Source: Firmicutes bacterium UBA2116
GTDB taxonomy: Bacteria; Bacillota; Clostridia; Tissierellales; Sedimentibacteraceae
NCBI GenBank assembly: GCA_002331025.1
Contig: DCYG01000044.1
Location: forward strand, 1-64,000
Direction of reading: 5' to 3'
DNA: 64,000 nucleotides
The notes under the pieces are model-generated. The model saw only the letters and a list, made by a program, of their open reading frames with translations, did no database searches and was not told the DNA's origin. How positions within the stretch are numbered: the stretch's first letter is position 1; each line of letters begins with the position of its first letter. Of the stretch, positions 49,214 to 59,643 are shown in pieces. The translations under genes were made by a program, and so were the position numbers.

Positions 49214-49316
49214 CACTTCCAGCATAAGCGACTGACACCAAATTAAAATTTGGGTCATCTGCTTTCACTTCCAGCATAAGCGACTGACACCAAATTAAAA
49301 TTTGGGTCATCTGCTT
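49214..49316. repeat. Tandem pair of the dispersed hairpin repeat
   Basis: Two nearly identical copies with a 52-bp period (49214 and 49266). Each has CAGCATAAGCGACTGACACC, a short loop and TTTGGGTCATCTGCTT. The second copy abuts the asd stop codon. Confidence 0.75.
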
Positions 49317-50316
49317 ATTTTATTAAAAGTTCTGCTATTTGTACAGCATTTGTTGCTGCTCCTTTTCTTACCTGATCACCGCAGCACCATAACGACAATG
49401 AGTTGTCATTAGTAATATCCTTTCTGATCCTGCCTACATATATTAAGTCCTGATCTGTTGTATCCAGCGGCATTGGATATTTTTTGTTAGCTAAATCATC
49501 AATTAATTTAACTCCCTCCGCTTTTGCTAACAATTCTTTAGCTTTTTCCGGTGTTATTTCTTTTTCTGTTTCAATAGTAATTGATTCTGAATGACTTCTG
49601 TAAACAGGTACCCTTACACAGGTACAATTTACTTTTAAATCAGGATTATGAAATATTCTTCTTCCTTCGTTTTGCATTTTCATTTCCTCTTGAGAATATC
49701 CTTCATCATCAAAATCTCCTATTTGAGGTATCAAGTTGTAAGCAATCTGGTATTGAAAGGTTTTTGCTTCAACAGGATTTCCCTTGCTGAGGTTTTCAAT
49801 CTGCTGATTCAGCTCATTAATTCCATTTACACCTGCGCCTGATACCGCCTGGTATGTTGAAACAATCATTCTGTTGATTTTAGCATATTTATTCAATTCA
49901 TTTAAGGCAGTCATAGCTATAATCGTTGAACAGTTAGGATTTGCTATTATACCCTTGTGATTTTTTACATCTTCACCGTTTACTTCCGGAACTATCAGAG
50001 GCACATCTTCGTTTAGCCTGAAGGCAGAGCTGTTATCTACTACAACTGCACCTGCTTTTACCGCAGCAGGCGAAAGAGCTTCACTTATATGATTCTCTGC
50101 CGCACAAAGCACTATATCCATATCTTTGAAGGAATCTTCGGTCGCTTCTTCGATAATATATTTTTTCCCTTGGAATTCAACTTCTTCTCCTGCGCTTTTT
50201 TTGCTTGCCAACAATTTCAATTCATTAAAAGGAAAATTTCTTTCTCCGATAACCTTGAGCATTTCCTGTCCAACCGCTCCGGTTGCTCCTAAAATTGCAA
50301 TATTTACTTTTTTCAT
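49315..50316 (-). CDS. asd: Aspartate-semialdehyde dehydrogenase
   Basis: A roughly 333-aa enzyme of lysine/threonine/methionine/diaminopimelate synthesis, reducing aspartyl phosphate with NADPH. The N-terminal GATGAVGQEML loop and catalytic Cys in NPNCSTI are present, with SGAGVNGINEL downstream. I start at the ATG at 50316 with AAGGA 6 nt upstream; in-frame ATG 50322 and TTG 50334 are less well placed. It stands alone, bounded by terminators. Confidence 0.95.
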   Translation of the reverse strand: MKKVNIAILGATGAVGQEMLKVIGERNFPFNELKLLASKKSAGEEVEFQGKKYIIEEATEDSFKDMDIVLCAAENHISEALSPAAVKAGAVVVDNSSAFRLNEDVPLIVPEVNGEDVKNHKGIIANPNCSTIIAMTALNELNKYAKINRMIVSTYQAVSGAGVNGINELNQQIENLSKGNPVEAKTFQYQIAYNLIPQIGDFDDEGYSQEEMKMQNEGRRIFHNPDLKVNCTCVRVPVYRSHSESITIETEKEITPEKAKELLAKAEGVKLIDDLANKKYPMPLDTTDQDLIYVGRIRKDITNDNSLSLWCCGDQVRKGAATNAVQIAELLIK

Positions 50317-50452
50317 ATTCATTCCTTCTTCCAATAAAAATTTATAAAAATTTACATCTTCTTTTAAATATATAAAATTTATTATAGCAACAATTTCTGA
50401 TATGTCAAGTTTTTGTTTGCAATTGCATTACATAGTTATTTCTTTTACGAAC

Positions 50453-50480
50453 AAAAAAGGGAAGATATAAAATCTTCCCC
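50453..50480 (-). terminator. Terminator of the DUF4015 gene
   Basis: GGGAAGAT (50459-50466) pairs with ATCTTCCC (50472-50479). On the minus strand it is followed by TTTTTTG. Confidence 0.85.
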
Positions 50481-50494
50481 GGATTAATGAACCA

Positions 50495-52267
50495 CTATAG
50501 ATTATTGAAATCCGGTCTTATCTTCCAAATACCATTTTCTCTTATAGCATTCCACTGAACATTGTCTTTTTCTATTACTTCTTTTGTTTCACCGTCTATT
50601 TCTATTTTGTAATACAAATTAACAATTGCAGCATCTTTATTTGTTGCATCCATTTCATAACCGTTAATCTTGTAGCTTAACAGTTTTATGTTTGAGCTTT
50701 CTGCTTTTTCAGCATACTTATCGAAATCTTTTTCTCTGTCTTTAACCGGCTCCATCAAATACATGTAGCTGTACCTTCCTGTCTTCATACCGGATAAATA
50801 TTTATCGGCTCCGTCGGCAGGTGATTTTTCTCTGTAATCAAGCTCACCTTTATCCAATGGGTACGTTGTTTTTGATTCTTCATCTGTTGCAATATATGCT
50901 CTCGGGTCATAAACGTTACTTGGATTCCAAATCATATATTCGTAAATTCCAAGCTCTTTTGCCGCAACTATTTGTGTTCTGACCTTATCATAACCATACT
51001 CTATGCCGGCCCAATCAAAATCCTGCAGCCACGGTCTGATTATCGGAGGGGTAACCATAGAGGAATTTTTCTCAATTGCTTCTTCCATAGAACCTTTGAC
51101 AACAAGGTAAGGATGTGCATTAGGATTTTCTAAGTTATACCAGCCTGTTGAATAGTGGCTTGGGTAAACCATCGGTGCAATATTGTCTACATGTTCACCG
51201 ATTAAAATCCATGTCTGACCTATATCTTCCGGATAATCATCCCATGTTCTTGTTGTTATACCAAAGACATCCGCGCCTAAGTTCACATTGTAAGGCTCTA
51301 ATTCTTCTCTTGCATATTGCAGGAATTCTGCTATTGCCTCATCTTTATCCCTATCGTTTCTGCCCGGAAATTCGGTTATAGGGTTATACTTTTTTGCTCC
51401 GTCAGGAAATCTGACATAATCAAATTGAATTTCATCGAAACCCAAAAGCGATGCTTCCTTAGCAATGGCTATATTGTAATCCCATACATATTTATCAAAG
51501 GGGTTAATCCAAGGGATGTTACCGCTGTTTGGATCTAACCATGTTCCTCCCGATTTTAACTGTATTGAATGTTCGGGACTCTTAACCGCAAAATTCTTAT
51601 CCTTAAATGCAACTATTCTTCCTATTGTATATATATCATATTCTTTAAGAACTTTAAGCATATTGTTTGCATCTTTTATAGGAATTGCAGTTGCTTCATT
51701 CATCTTTTGTACGATTTCTATATCACTTTTGTATGTTATAAGTCCGTTATCATCTTTTACGTTTATTACTAAACTGTTGATTTCCGTACCTACAGCTATA
51801 CCTATGATTCTTTCAAATCTGTTGGCTTTTTCCGCACTTGCAGAAAGTTCCTTTGCTTTTGCAGTATCCTTATCGGCAAGAGCTTTCACATATGCACCGT
51901 ATGCATCTATATTTTCTTTATTCAATTCATTGCCTGCTGTGTGACCCGTAGCATACAATGCTTTTACTTCAACTGTTTTCTTTTCTCTTTCTTCTCCCAC
52001 GGGAATTAAAGGAACATAAAATTCTTTTAATTCTTCCTTTCGTTTCGCTTCAACTTCAATTCTTTCCTGAAGCTTTTTTTCTAATTCTTGTTTTTGCCTT
52101 TCTTCTTCGGATAACTCCGGTTCGGATGGTTCGGAAGGAACTACTGCAACAGGATCTTCATTTTCTTCATTGGGTATGGGTGTATTTGCACTGACCTGAC
52201 CTGTACAGCCGGCCAGCATAGATGAAATTAGTAATAATATTATTGCTTTTCTCGATTTTTTAAACAT
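50495..52267 (-). CDS. Putative glycoside hydrolase lipoprotein (DUF4015)
   Basis: A 590-aa lipoprotein with lipobox LAGC (Cys about 21), followed by a Glu/Pro/Lys-rich linker and coiled coil (to about 85). A DUF4015 TIM-barrel-like domain follows (about 95-425) with GFDEIQFDYVRFPDG, VNLGADVFG and VDNIAPMVYPSHYS, typical of the GH13/GH66-like putative hydrolases. The last about 110 residues look like an NTF2-like fold. Surface-anchored carbohydrate or cell-wall role expected; the substrate is unknown. Confidence 0.88.
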   Translation of the reverse strand: MFKKSRKAIILLLISSMLAGCTGQVSANTPIPNEENEDPVAVVPSEPSEPELSEEERQKQELEKKLQERIEVEAKRKEELKEFYVPLIPVGEEREKKTVEVKALYATGHTAGNELNKENIDAYGAYVKALADKDTAKAKELSASAEKANRFERIIGIAVGTEINSLVINVKDDNGLITYKSDIEIVQKMNEATAIPIKDANNMLKVLKEYDIYTIGRIVAFKDKNFAVKSPEHSIQLKSGGTWLDPNSGNIPWINPFDKYVWDYNIAIAKEASLLGFDEIQFDYVRFPDGAKKYNPITEFPGRNDRDKDEAIAEFLQYAREELEPYNVNLGADVFGITTRTWDDYPEDIGQTWILIGEHVDNIAPMVYPSHYSTGWYNLENPNAHPYLVVKGSMEEAIEKNSSMVTPPIIRPWLQDFDWAGIEYGYDKVRTQIVAAKELGIYEYMIWNPSNVYDPRAYIATDEESKTTYPLDKGELDYREKSPADGADKYLSGMKTGRYSYMYLMEPVKDREKDFDKYAEKAESSNIKLLSYKINGYEMDATNKDAAIVNLYYKIEIDGETKEVIEKDNVQWNAIRENGIWKIRPDFNNL

Positions 52268-52446
52268 AAATCCTCCTTAAAATGTTATGTAGATACTGGA
52301 ATAACCATACCCTTACTATTATGTTATTAAATCGTAATCATAGTTTATGATTAATAATATCATATTTAAATTTTATAGGCAATAAACATTACAGGTTTTT
52401 TCTATTTTCGACAATGTAATTTTTAACAAAATATTTATCTTTTACC

Positions 52447-52475
52447 TTGACAGATATTTTTTGAAATAATATAAT
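52447..52475 (+). promoter_or_regulatory. Consensus promoter of purA
   Basis: TTGACA (52447-52452), 17-bp spacer, TATAAT (52470-52475), both hexamers perfect. The ATG of purA lies 28 bp downstream, so the leader is very short and no riboswitch fits. Confidence 0.9.
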
Positions 52476-52502
52476 TATTTATCAAAAAATGGGAGGTTAC
52501 AT

Positions 52503-53777
52503 ATGTTAACTGCAATTGTAGGAATAAACTGGGGTGATGAAGGTAAAGGCAGAATGGTCGATTTGTTATCTGCTGACTATGATATAGTATGCCGCTACCA
52601 AGGCGGAAATAATGCGGGTCATACTGTAGTAAATGAATCGGGCAAATATATACTCAATCTTCTTCCGTCCGGCATACTAAGACCGGATGTAGTGAATATT
52701 ATGGGCAATGGAATGGTGATTGATATCGAACACCTACATAAAGAAATAAACAGTTTAAGGGAATCCGGTATAAAAATTACTCCGGATAACTTAAAAATCA
52801 GCGACAAAGCGATTATATGCCTGCCATATCACGTTAAGCAGGATGTTTTAGAAGAAGAGCGTCTTAAAGATTTGAAATTTGGTTCCACAAAACGAGGAAT
52901 AGCCCCCGTATACGGTGATAAGTATCTGAAAAAGGGAATCCGAATGGGAGATTTGTTTAATGAAGAAGCGTTAAAAGAACATTTAAACCAAGTTGTTGAG
53001 TGGAAAAACTTAATGATTGCGGGTGGATATAAATCCATAGAATTTTACCCTGAGGATATGTATAACTGGCTTATGAATTATTCAAAGGAATTAAAAGAAT
53101 ACATATGCGATGTCGGCTTGTACCTGAATGATGCAATAAGCAAAGGAAAGAAAATAATGTTTGAAGCACAGTTAGGTGCTTTAAGAGACATAGATTTCGG
53201 TATATACCCATATACCTCTTCATCCTCTACAATTGCCGCATATGCACCTATCGGCTCGGGAATTCCGGGACAAAAGCTTGACAATACAATCGGAATAATG
53301 AAAGCATATTCGTCATGTGTAGGCGAGGGACCTTTTACCGCAGAAATGTTCGGAGAAGAAGCAAAAGCTTTAAGAGAAGCAGGAGGCGAATACGGAGCTG
53401 CTACGGGACGTCCCAGAAGAGTGGGACCTTTTGATGTAGTTGCTTCAAGATACGGTGTTCAGGTTCAAGGTGCTGATATACTGGCCTTGACAAAGCTTGA
53501 TATATTATCATATTTAGATAAAATTCCTGTAGTTACAGGCTATGAAATCAACGGAAAAACAACAGACGATTTCCCTATGGGTATGGATTTAAACGCAGCA
53601 AAACCTGTTATAGAGTACTTAAAGGGATGGAATTGCGATATAGGAAGCTGCCGAAAGGAAGCTGATTTACCTAAAGAATGTTATGAATATATAAAATATA
53701 TAGAGGAAAAAGTAGGAAGTAAAATTAAGTATGTTTCTGTCGGAGCAGAAAGAGAAAGCTATCTGACACTGGAGTAG
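52503..53777 (+). CDS. purA: Adenylosuccinate synthase
   Basis: A 424-aa enzyme: IMP + aspartate + GTP gives adenylosuccinate. N-terminal WGDEGKGR nucleotide loop, NNAGHTV, FGSTKRGIAPVYGDK and the C-terminal TGRPRRVGPFD and LTKLDIL are all present. AGGAGG-type site (GGGAGG) is 7 nt before the ATG. Monocistronic. Confidence 0.97.
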   Translation: MLTAIVGINWGDEGKGRMVDLLSADYDIVCRYQGGNNAGHTVVNESGKYILNLLPSGILRPDVVNIMGNGMVIDIEHLHKEINSLRESGIKITPDNLKISDKAIICLPYHVKQDVLEEERLKDLKFGSTKRGIAPVYGDKYLKKGIRMGDLFNEEALKEHLNQVVEWKNLMIAGGYKSIEFYPEDMYNWLMNYSKELKEYICDVGLYLNDAISKGKKIMFEAQLGALRDIDFGIYPYTSSSSTIAAYAPIGSGIPGQKLDNTIGIMKAYSSCVGEGPFTAEMFGEEAKALREAGGEYGAATGRPRRVGPFDVVASRYGVQVQGADILALTKLDILSYLDKIPVVTGYEINGKTTDDFPMGMDLNAAKPVIEYLKGWNCDIGSCRKEADLPKECYEYIKYIEEKVGSKIKYVSVGAERESYLTLE

Positions 53778-53835
53778 CAATAGATAAGAAATAGATAAGA
53801 TGGGATTACTCGCTGATGCTCGGAATGACGAATGA

Positions 53836-53868
53836 CGTTGTCATCCTGAACGCAGCGAAGGGTCTCAT
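53836..53868. repeat. GTCATCCTGA-type intergenic repeat, copy 2
   Basis: GTCATCCTGAACGCAGCGAA followed by GGGTCTC, related to the block at 56-95. The rest of 53778-53949 holds only this and the half repeat at 53932-53960. Confidence 0.45.
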
Positions 53869-53931
53869 CTTTTGTGGTACGAGATTCCCGGTCTCATTCA
53901 CAAAAATATTTACTCCCTATGGTCGTATATT

Positions 53932-53960
53932 CCAAATCAAAGGTTTGGGTCATCTGCTTA
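53932..53960. repeat. Dispersed hairpin repeat, half copy
   Basis: CCAAATCAAAGGTTTGGGTC followed by ATCTGCTTA matches the second arm of the tandem copies at 49214-49316. Confidence 0.5.
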
Positions 53961-54447
53961 TTTTGGGTTTAATTGTGGTTATGTAGTAGTTTATAAAAAT
54001 TGAAAATGCATAATCGTAAACTATAAATAATATTTGTCCTGCAAGAATCATCCACCATGTTAACTTAATTGTAATAAACAACCTGATTACTAAGTACATT
54101 ATAATTAAAGCAAAATTAAAGAATATTATCTTTGTCAAAAATAATGTATTTTTATTTTTTACCTTAATCTCCAGCAAGTGCTTAATGTAGCTGTACAATC
54201 CAAAAAATGCTACGTATGTTATAAACTCAAATTTATTGAAGGATAGGAAAAACCCTAATAAACAGGATGCAGCATAAAATAACAAGCCGCTTTTTCCGCC
54301 AAATTCAACTATTACAACTCCAACTAACAAAGCAGCTCCGGCGAATAATATAATTGTATTAGTTTCAATTATTGACGAAAGTATTATAAAAAGCTGATTT
54401 AACCCCAACAACACTCCCAGATATGCTATTTTGCTCTTTAACAGCAT
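53950..54447 (-). CDS. Small polytopic membrane protein, unknown
   Basis: A roughly 165-aa protein with five to six hydrophobic helices and a short basic C-terminus. The ATG at 54447 overlaps the preceding J-domain gene by 10 nt and has GGAGGGG about 10 nt upstream. Last gene of the DUF5685/J-domain operon. No family recognised; a role with the J-domain protein is guilt by association only. Confidence 0.75.
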   Translation of the reverse strand: MLLKSKIAYLGVLLGLNQLFIILSSIIETNTIILFAGAALLVGVVIVEFGGKSGLLFYAASCLLGFFLSFNKFEFITYVAFFGLYSYIKHLLEIKVKNKNTLFLTKIIFFNFALIIMYLVIRLFITIKLTWWMILAGQILFIVYDYAFSIFINYYITTIKPKISR

Positions 54448-55040
54448 GAAATAAGATCCCCTCCCAGGCATTCACACAAGCAATCCGCACAAATAAGCTG
54501 TGTACAGCAATCCACACTTGAAGAACTCCTATTATAATTGTATGCCCTGTTTTGATACGTTTGCTGCATATTTAAAATCTGACTTAGAAAATTCTTATAT
54601 TCAAAGTTATTCGGCTCCATTCTTACTGCATTCTGGACGAATTGCATACCTTGTCCGATTGAGCCCATATTTACATAGCAAACACCCATAAGATAATTCC
54701 ATTCGGCATTTCTTATCTTCACGCCGTTTAGTACTCTGACCGCTTCATTAAACCTTCCGGTCTGAATAAGCTGTCTGATATTAAATAAACTGCTCGAACT
54801 GTTTTGATTTGAGTTATCGCTATAGCTGTAAGAACTCGAATATGAACCCGATGAGCTGACGTTCATTATTTCGTCGTAAGCCCATTGTATTTCCTTAAAC
54901 TTTTCTTCTGCAAGATCCTGCAACGGATTATTTTCGTTCATATCAGGATGATATTTTTTAGCTAATTTTCTATAGACACTTTTTACTTCTTCTTTGGATG
55001 CACCTCTTGATAAGCCAAGCACTTCATAGGGGTCTTTCAT
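54438..55040 (-). CDS. J-domain protein with Cys-rich C-terminus
   Basis: A 200-aa protein. The N-terminal J domain (residues 1-62) has the HPD motif in KKYHPDMN, needed to stimulate DnaK. A Ser/Tyr-rich linker (62-85), then TPR-like helices (about 88-155) and a Cys-rich tail ([17 protein letters not shown]). There is no DnaJ zinc-finger/client domain. Its ATG overlaps the DUF5685 stop by 4 nt. It is a dedicated DnaK recruiter for an unknown membrane process. Confidence 0.9.
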   Translation of the reverse strand: MKDPYEVLGLSRGASKEEVKSVYRKLAKKYHPDMNENNPLQDLAEEKFKEIQWAYDEIMNVSSSGSYSSSYSYSDNSNQNSSSSLFNIRQLIQTGRFNEAVRVLNGVKIRNAEWNYLMGVCYVNMGSIGQGMQFVQNAVRMEPNNFEYKNFLSQILNMQQTYQNRAYNYNRSSSSVDCCTQLICADCLCECLGGDLISCC

Positions 55041-55861
55041 ACGTTTTGCTCCTTTTTATCTAATTTATTTAGTATTCCCGAATAAATAATATTATCAATT
55101 ACAGCTTTATCTTGCATTAGCGGAAGCTTTTCTATTTCTTCACTTAAAAACGATAAATTAAGCATTAATAATTCTTTGGCATATTGCTCTTTATTGTCTG
55201 TATGCAAAAGGTTAAAAGGGTTGTATGAGTTATTTTCCTCGTCCTTTTCCATATCCTCGTAAGCATCAAGTAAATATATAAATTTACCTAAATAAAAACC
55301 GATTTTCCTTAAAGTTTTTTCCCAGTTGTCTTTTCTATATAAAAATATTTCTTCCATCAAATAACCAAATTCATTGGATACCTTATCGATATCATCCGTA
55401 TTGCTTTTTTCAAGTTCAGAAATATTATGAAGCTTCTCCCTTATGATTTTTGTTTTTTCAGAAAGCTTCTTTTCAGCTTTGTTGTACTCTTTAGACAGTG
55501 ACTTTAAAAGCAATAATGATTTATAATCTCTGTCGTCATTCCAGTTATCAAGCAAATTGTAATATGACAAAATTATATTTAAGGATGCGGCATACTCGGA
55601 TACTTCGTTTTGTATAATCAATTGCTTCTTACTTGGGTGTACTATGCATCTTTCATTATATATTTTATTTTCAGGCTCATAGAGTGAGCTTAAAAGCAAT
55701 ATAAGAAATGTCATGTCATAATTCAATGTCATTCTAGATTTGTTGCTGTATTTTAATTTAAGAGTCTTACACAATCCGCAATAATAGCCCTTGTAGCTGT
55801 AGTACTCTTTAAACTTTAATTCCGATTTGTTTATTGTAACATATCCAAACAAATATTTCAC
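55037..55861 (-). CDS. DUF5685 family protein
   Basis: A 274-aa, mostly helical protein. The N-terminus [18 protein letters not shown] and [10 protein letters not shown] (a CxxC) is the family signature, and NYNDWNDDRD-like acidic helices resemble isoprenoid synthase-like folds. It is commonly found beside J-domain proteins in Clostridia. Function unknown. Confidence 0.82.
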   Translation of the reverse strand: MKYLFGYVTINKSELKFKEYYSYKGYYCGLCKTLKLKYSNKSRMTLNYDMTFLILLLSSLYEPENKIYNERCIVHPSKKQLIIQNEVSEYAASLNIILSYYNLLDNWNDDRDYKSLLLLKSLSKEYNKAEKKLSEKTKIIREKLHNISELEKSNTDDIDKVSNEFGYLMEEIFLYRKDNWEKTLRKIGFYLGKFIYLLDAYEDMEKDEENNSYNPFNLLHTDNKEQYAKELLMLNLSFLSEEIEKLPLMQDKAVIDNIIYSGILNKLDKKEQNV

Positions 55862-55907
55862 TCATTTCTGTTTTCTTAATTTTCTTAATTTTCTTATTTT
55901 CCTTATT

Positions 55908-57074
55908 TTATCTTAAAATATTTAAAATGTTTTCAACCTGTACTTTAACACCGATTTGAAGACATTCCTCATCAAGCACGAATTTACTTGAATGCAACGG
56001 GTATACCTCTTTTGCCCCTGTACTTCTGCACCCTAAATTAAAAAAGCAGCTCTTTGTATATAAACAAAAATACGAAAAATCCTCGGTTCCCATGTCCGGA
56101 TATTCAAGTATTTTTACATTATCATTTCCTAAAACATCGACAGCAGTTTCTCTTAACAAGTCAACTGCCCGGTCATTATTAATCAGCGGACCGTAGCTTT
56201 CTCTGAAGCTTACCGTCCCTTCTGTTCCATATGCTTCGGATACATTTTCAACAACATCTGAAATTCTTTTCTTCATAAACTCTCGCGTTTCAGGATCTAA
56301 TGTTCTCATTGTACCGTCTAAATAAACATTGTCAGGTATGATGTTGGTCTGTGTTCCTCCCTGAATTCTTCCCATGGTTACTACCGCAGAATTCAATGGT
56401 GATATATTTCTGCTTATTATAGACTGAAGCGCCAATACAATGCCGCTTGCAGCAACAATCGGGTCTGCCCCGTTATGTGGCTGCGCTCCGTGGCAAGACT
56501 TCCCTCTGACACTGATGCTTATTTCATCAGATGCCGCCATCATTTTACCGTACTTTATACCGATTATCCCTGTTTCAAGAGTGGTACTTACATGAAGTCC
56601 AAATACAAATTCTACATCAGGATTCTTTAAACAGCCATGCTCTATCATTCTTTCGGCACCGCCGGTTGTTTCTTCAGCAGGCTGAAAAAAGAATTTAACA
56701 TCGCCGTTTATTTCATCTTCCAATGATTTTATAATTTTAGCGGTCATTAAGGCAATTGCTGTATGGGCATCATGACCACAGGCATGCATTATACCTTCGT
56801 TTAGGGATTTATAGCCAAAATCTGCTTCTTCCTTAATCGGAAGAGCGTCTATATCGGCTCTTACTGCTATACATTTTGAGCCCGGTTCTTTATTCTTTCC
56901 CCGTATAATTGCCACTACACCTGTTTCTGCAACGCCTTTTTCATATTCTATATTCCAGGAATCCAAGCAGCGGCATATTCTATCCATCGTTTTATATTCA
57001 TTCCCGCCCAGCTCAGGATTTTGATGGAATTCACGCCTTATTTTTATAAGTTCGGTATTATCGATTATATACAT
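55908..57074 (-). CDS. M20-family amidohydrolase (N-acyl-amino-acid/hippurate hydrolase type)
   Basis: A 388-aa metallopeptidase-like amidohydrolase. HACGHDAHT holds two metal ligands, PAEETTGGAERM another, and the dimerisation domain follows with SVRGKSCHGAQPHNG. It hydrolyses N-acyl amino acids or related amides in the cytosol. It stands alone with a possible GAGAAGG site. Substrate not predictable. Confidence 0.93.
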   Translation of the reverse strand: MYIIDNTELIKIRREFHQNPELGGNEYKTMDRICRCLDSWNIEYEKGVAETGVVAIIRGKNKEPGSKCIAVRADIDALPIKEEADFGYKSLNEGIMHACGHDAHTAIALMTAKIIKSLEDEINGDVKFFFQPAEETTGGAERMIEHGCLKNPDVEFVFGLHVSTTLETGIIGIKYGKMMAASDEISISVRGKSCHGAQPHNGADPIVAASGIVLALQSIISRNISPLNSAVVTMGRIQGGTQTNIIPDNVYLDGTMRTLDPETREFMKKRISDVVENVSEAYGTEGTVSFRESYGPLINNDRAVDLLRETAVDVLGNDNVKILEYPDMGTEDFSYFCLYTKSCFFNLGCRSTGAKEVYPLHSSKFVLDEECLQIGVKVQVENILNILR

Positions 57075-57140
57075 AATATATTAACCTTCTCTCTACTGTT
57101 AACTGCTATTTTATCAAGTCAAGCTAAACTAAAGCTTAAA

Positions 57141-57180
57141 CAAATCTCTGCCTTAGTGTCAGTCGCTTATACTGTAAGTG
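57141..57180. repeat. Dispersed hairpin repeat, degenerate half copy
   Basis: AGTGTCAGTCGCTTATACTG followed by TAAGTG, a diverged copy of the arm at 1271-1293. Confidence 0.45.
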
Positions 57181-57241
57181 AAAAAAACATGGCAGCACCA
57201 ACTACATTAATGCTACCAAAATTCTTATAAGTTATCAAGTT

Positions 57242-58954
57242 TTATTGCGGAAATTTTACGATTATTTCTGTTCCATTACCCTCAATGCTTTCAACTTCAA
57301 TCTTACCTCTATACAGCTCAGCTATATGCTTGACTATGGATAATCCAAGTCCGGTTCCGCCGGTATCCTTGGATCTGCTTTTATCCACTCTGTAAAACCT
57401 CTCAAATATTCTGTGCTGATGTTCCTTTGCTATTCCAACTCCCGTATCCTTTACAGAGGTTATGATAAAACCATCCTTTTTATATATTTTAGCAATCACG
57501 CTTCCATTTTCTTTATTGTATTTTATTGCATTGTCAATAAGGTTATAAAACAGCTCGCTGATATAATTATAATTTGCTTTCATATATATATCAGTTGCTT
57601 CAAAGGATAATTTTATATTTAAATCCTCAGCTTTTGCTTCTAACAGAGATACTACTTTATTTAATACATCCTTTAAATTAATTATCGTATCTTCATTTTT
57701 ATCAGTATTTTCTTCTATCTTTGACAATCTCATAATATCTTCAATTAATGAAATCAATCTCAGTCCTTCATTATTAATCATGCTGCTGTACTTTTTAATA
57801 CTGTCCATATCTGTTATGAACCCTTCTTTAATCAGTTCGGCAAATCCGATTATAGTCGTCAGCGGCGTTTTTAATTCGTGGGATACATTTGCCGAAAATT
57901 CACTTCTGATAATTTCCGCATTTTTAGTAATTGTGATATCTTCTATAAGTATAAGCATCCCTGTTACATTTTCTTGGTCTGTGACCGGACTTAAATAGTA
58001 TCTGAAGTAATTGCCGTCGTTTTCTGAATCATAAACAATATGCTTGTTTTCTTCAAAGGATAAGTCTATTTTTGATAATATATTTTTATTTCTCGTCAGT
58101 TCAATGATGTTTCTTTCATTTTGTAAGTCAAATTTATCATTACCGATCATTTCTTTACCGCTTTTATTTATAGACAGAACATTTTTATCCTTATTTAACA
58201 GAATAAATCCTTCCCTCATATTATCGGTTATTATATTTATTGTATCTCTTTCATACTTTAATTCTTTAATATATTGATTTATTTTTATTTTTTGTTCTCT
58301 GAACCTACGGGAAATCGGTTCAAGCTCCTCATATATATATGCATCTTTAGGCTCCTTATCATCAGTAATTTCATTAATGGAGCCTGCCAACAGGTTAATT
58401 GGCTTCAATATTTTTTTTATGAATATATTAGCACATATATAGACAACAACAAAAAGCGCGACAAAAATAAATGCAATCAAAGGTAATATATTTATAAACA
58501 CCTGATTTATACTGCTTATTTCTCTTGACAACCTGAGAACTTCATTTTCATTTATTTTTTCGGCATAATAGTACATATCCGTCGATATGGTGTCTGAACG
58601 TCTGATATATTCACCTCTGCCATTTTGAAAGGCAGATTTAATTTCGGGTCTGTCTTTATGATTTTCCAATACTTCATTTTTAGCGCGGTTATCATAAACT
58701 ACACTCCCGTCAACATCAACAATAGTAAAGCGAATACTGTAATTTACGGTGCTTAATATTTCATTGACAGATAAATTTATAGCCTGATTATCTTCCCAAT
58801 TGCTTTCTTCTTTTGTCAGCTTTAATATTGTCTGTATTTGATTTTTAGCATCTGCCGCATATAAATCATAATAGACCTTTGATGTTACAATACTGACTGC
58901 TGATGATGAAAGAAAGGATATGAGTAAAATAATCAAAAACAATCTCCTTTTCAT
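57242..58954 (-). CDS. phoR: PhoR-like phosphate sensor histidine kinase
   Basis: A 570-aa kinase: helix 1 (5-22), extracytoplasmic domain (about 30-150), helix 2 (about 153-178), HAMP (180-235), PAS (about 238-345), HisKA with His359 in SHELKTPL, and HATPase ending GGTGLGLSIVKH. Last gene of the pst-pho operon, 1-nt overlap with the regulator. The classical partner of PhoP for phosphate starvation. Confidence 0.92.
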   Translation of the reverse strand: MKRRLFLIILLISFLSSSAVSIVTSKVYYDLYAADAKNQIQTILKLTKEESNWEDNQAINLSVNEILSTVNYSIRFTIVDVDGSVVYDNRAKNEVLENHKDRPEIKSAFQNGRGEYIRRSDTISTDMYYYAEKINENEVLRLSREISSINQVFINILPLIAFIFVALFVVVYICANIFIKKILKPINLLAGSINEITDDKEPKDAYIYEELEPISRRFREQKIKINQYIKELKYERDTINIITDNMREGFILLNKDKNVLSINKSGKEMIGNDKFDLQNERNIIELTRNKNILSKIDLSFEENKHIVYDSENDGNYFRYYLSPVTDQENVTGMLILIEDITITKNAEIIRSEFSANVSHELKTPLTTIIGFAELIKEGFITDMDSIKKYSSMINNEGLRLISLIEDIMRLSKIEENTDKNEDTIINLKDVLNKVVSLLEAKAEDLNIKLSFEATDIYMKANYNYISELFYNLIDNAIKYNKENGSVIAKIYKKDGFIITSVKDTGVGIAKEHQHRIFERFYRVDKSRSKDTGGTGLGLSIVKHIAELYRGKIEVESIEGNGTEIIVKFPQ

Positions 58955-59643
58955 TATTGCTGCTCCTCTAGCTTATAGCCGGCACTCCTTACCGTAACAA
59001 CATAGTTGGGACAGCCTGCAGCATCTAATTTTTGCCTTATGGTTTTAATATGCATATCCACCGTCCTGGTTTCTCCTTCATAATCGTATCCCCAGATTTC
59101 CTGAAGAATTTTATCTCTCGATAAAACTATTCCCTTATTAAGCATTAAATAATATAAGAGTTCAAATTCTTTATAGGTAAGCACAACGGGTATATCCTTA
59201 TATAACAAAGTACGTTTATTGTAATCCAAGGTCAGGTCTTTATATTCTATAATGTCCTCAAGAATTTCTTTTTTGCCTGAGCGCCTTAAAACTGCTTTTA
59301 CTCTCGCCATTAATTCCAATACACCGAATGGCTTTGTGATAAAGTCATCGGCCCCGGATTCAAGTCCTTTAACCTTATCTAATTCCATAGATTTTGCAGT
59401 TAAAATAATTATGGGAACTTCTGCATAAAGCAAATCGTTTTTAATTGTTTTCATTATTGACATTCCATCGATTTTAGGAAGCATTAAATCAAGGAGTATC
59501 AAATCCGGTATTCTCTTTCTCAATGCATTATAAAAGCTTCCGGCTTCTTCAAATCCCATAACCTCAAAATCTGCTGTTGATAGAGCTAAAGTTATTAATT
59601 CTCTTATACCCGCATCATCTTCTACACAATATATGAGCTTCAT
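58954..59643 (-). CDS. phoP: PhoP/PhoB-like response regulator
   Basis: A 229-aa OmpR-family regulator: receiver with phosphoacceptor Asp in LLDLMLPKIDG and FITKPFG, C-terminal winged helix with TYKEFELLYYL and TVRSAGYKL. The ATG at 59643 overlaps the phoU stop by 4 nt; the longer frame to 59694 runs inside phoU. It likely binds the direct repeats upstream of pstS. Confidence 0.92.
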   Translation of the reverse strand: MKLIYCVEDDAGIRELITLALSTADFEVMGFEEAGSFYNALRKRIPDLILLDLMLPKIDGMSIMKTIKNDLLYAEVPIIILTAKSMELDKVKGLESGADDFITKPFGVLELMARVKAVLRRSGKKEILEDIIEYKDLTLDYNKRTLLYKDIPVVLTYKEFELLYYLMLNKGIVLSRDKILQEIWGYDYEGETRTVDMHIKTIRQKLDAAGCPNYVVTVRSAGYKLEEQQ

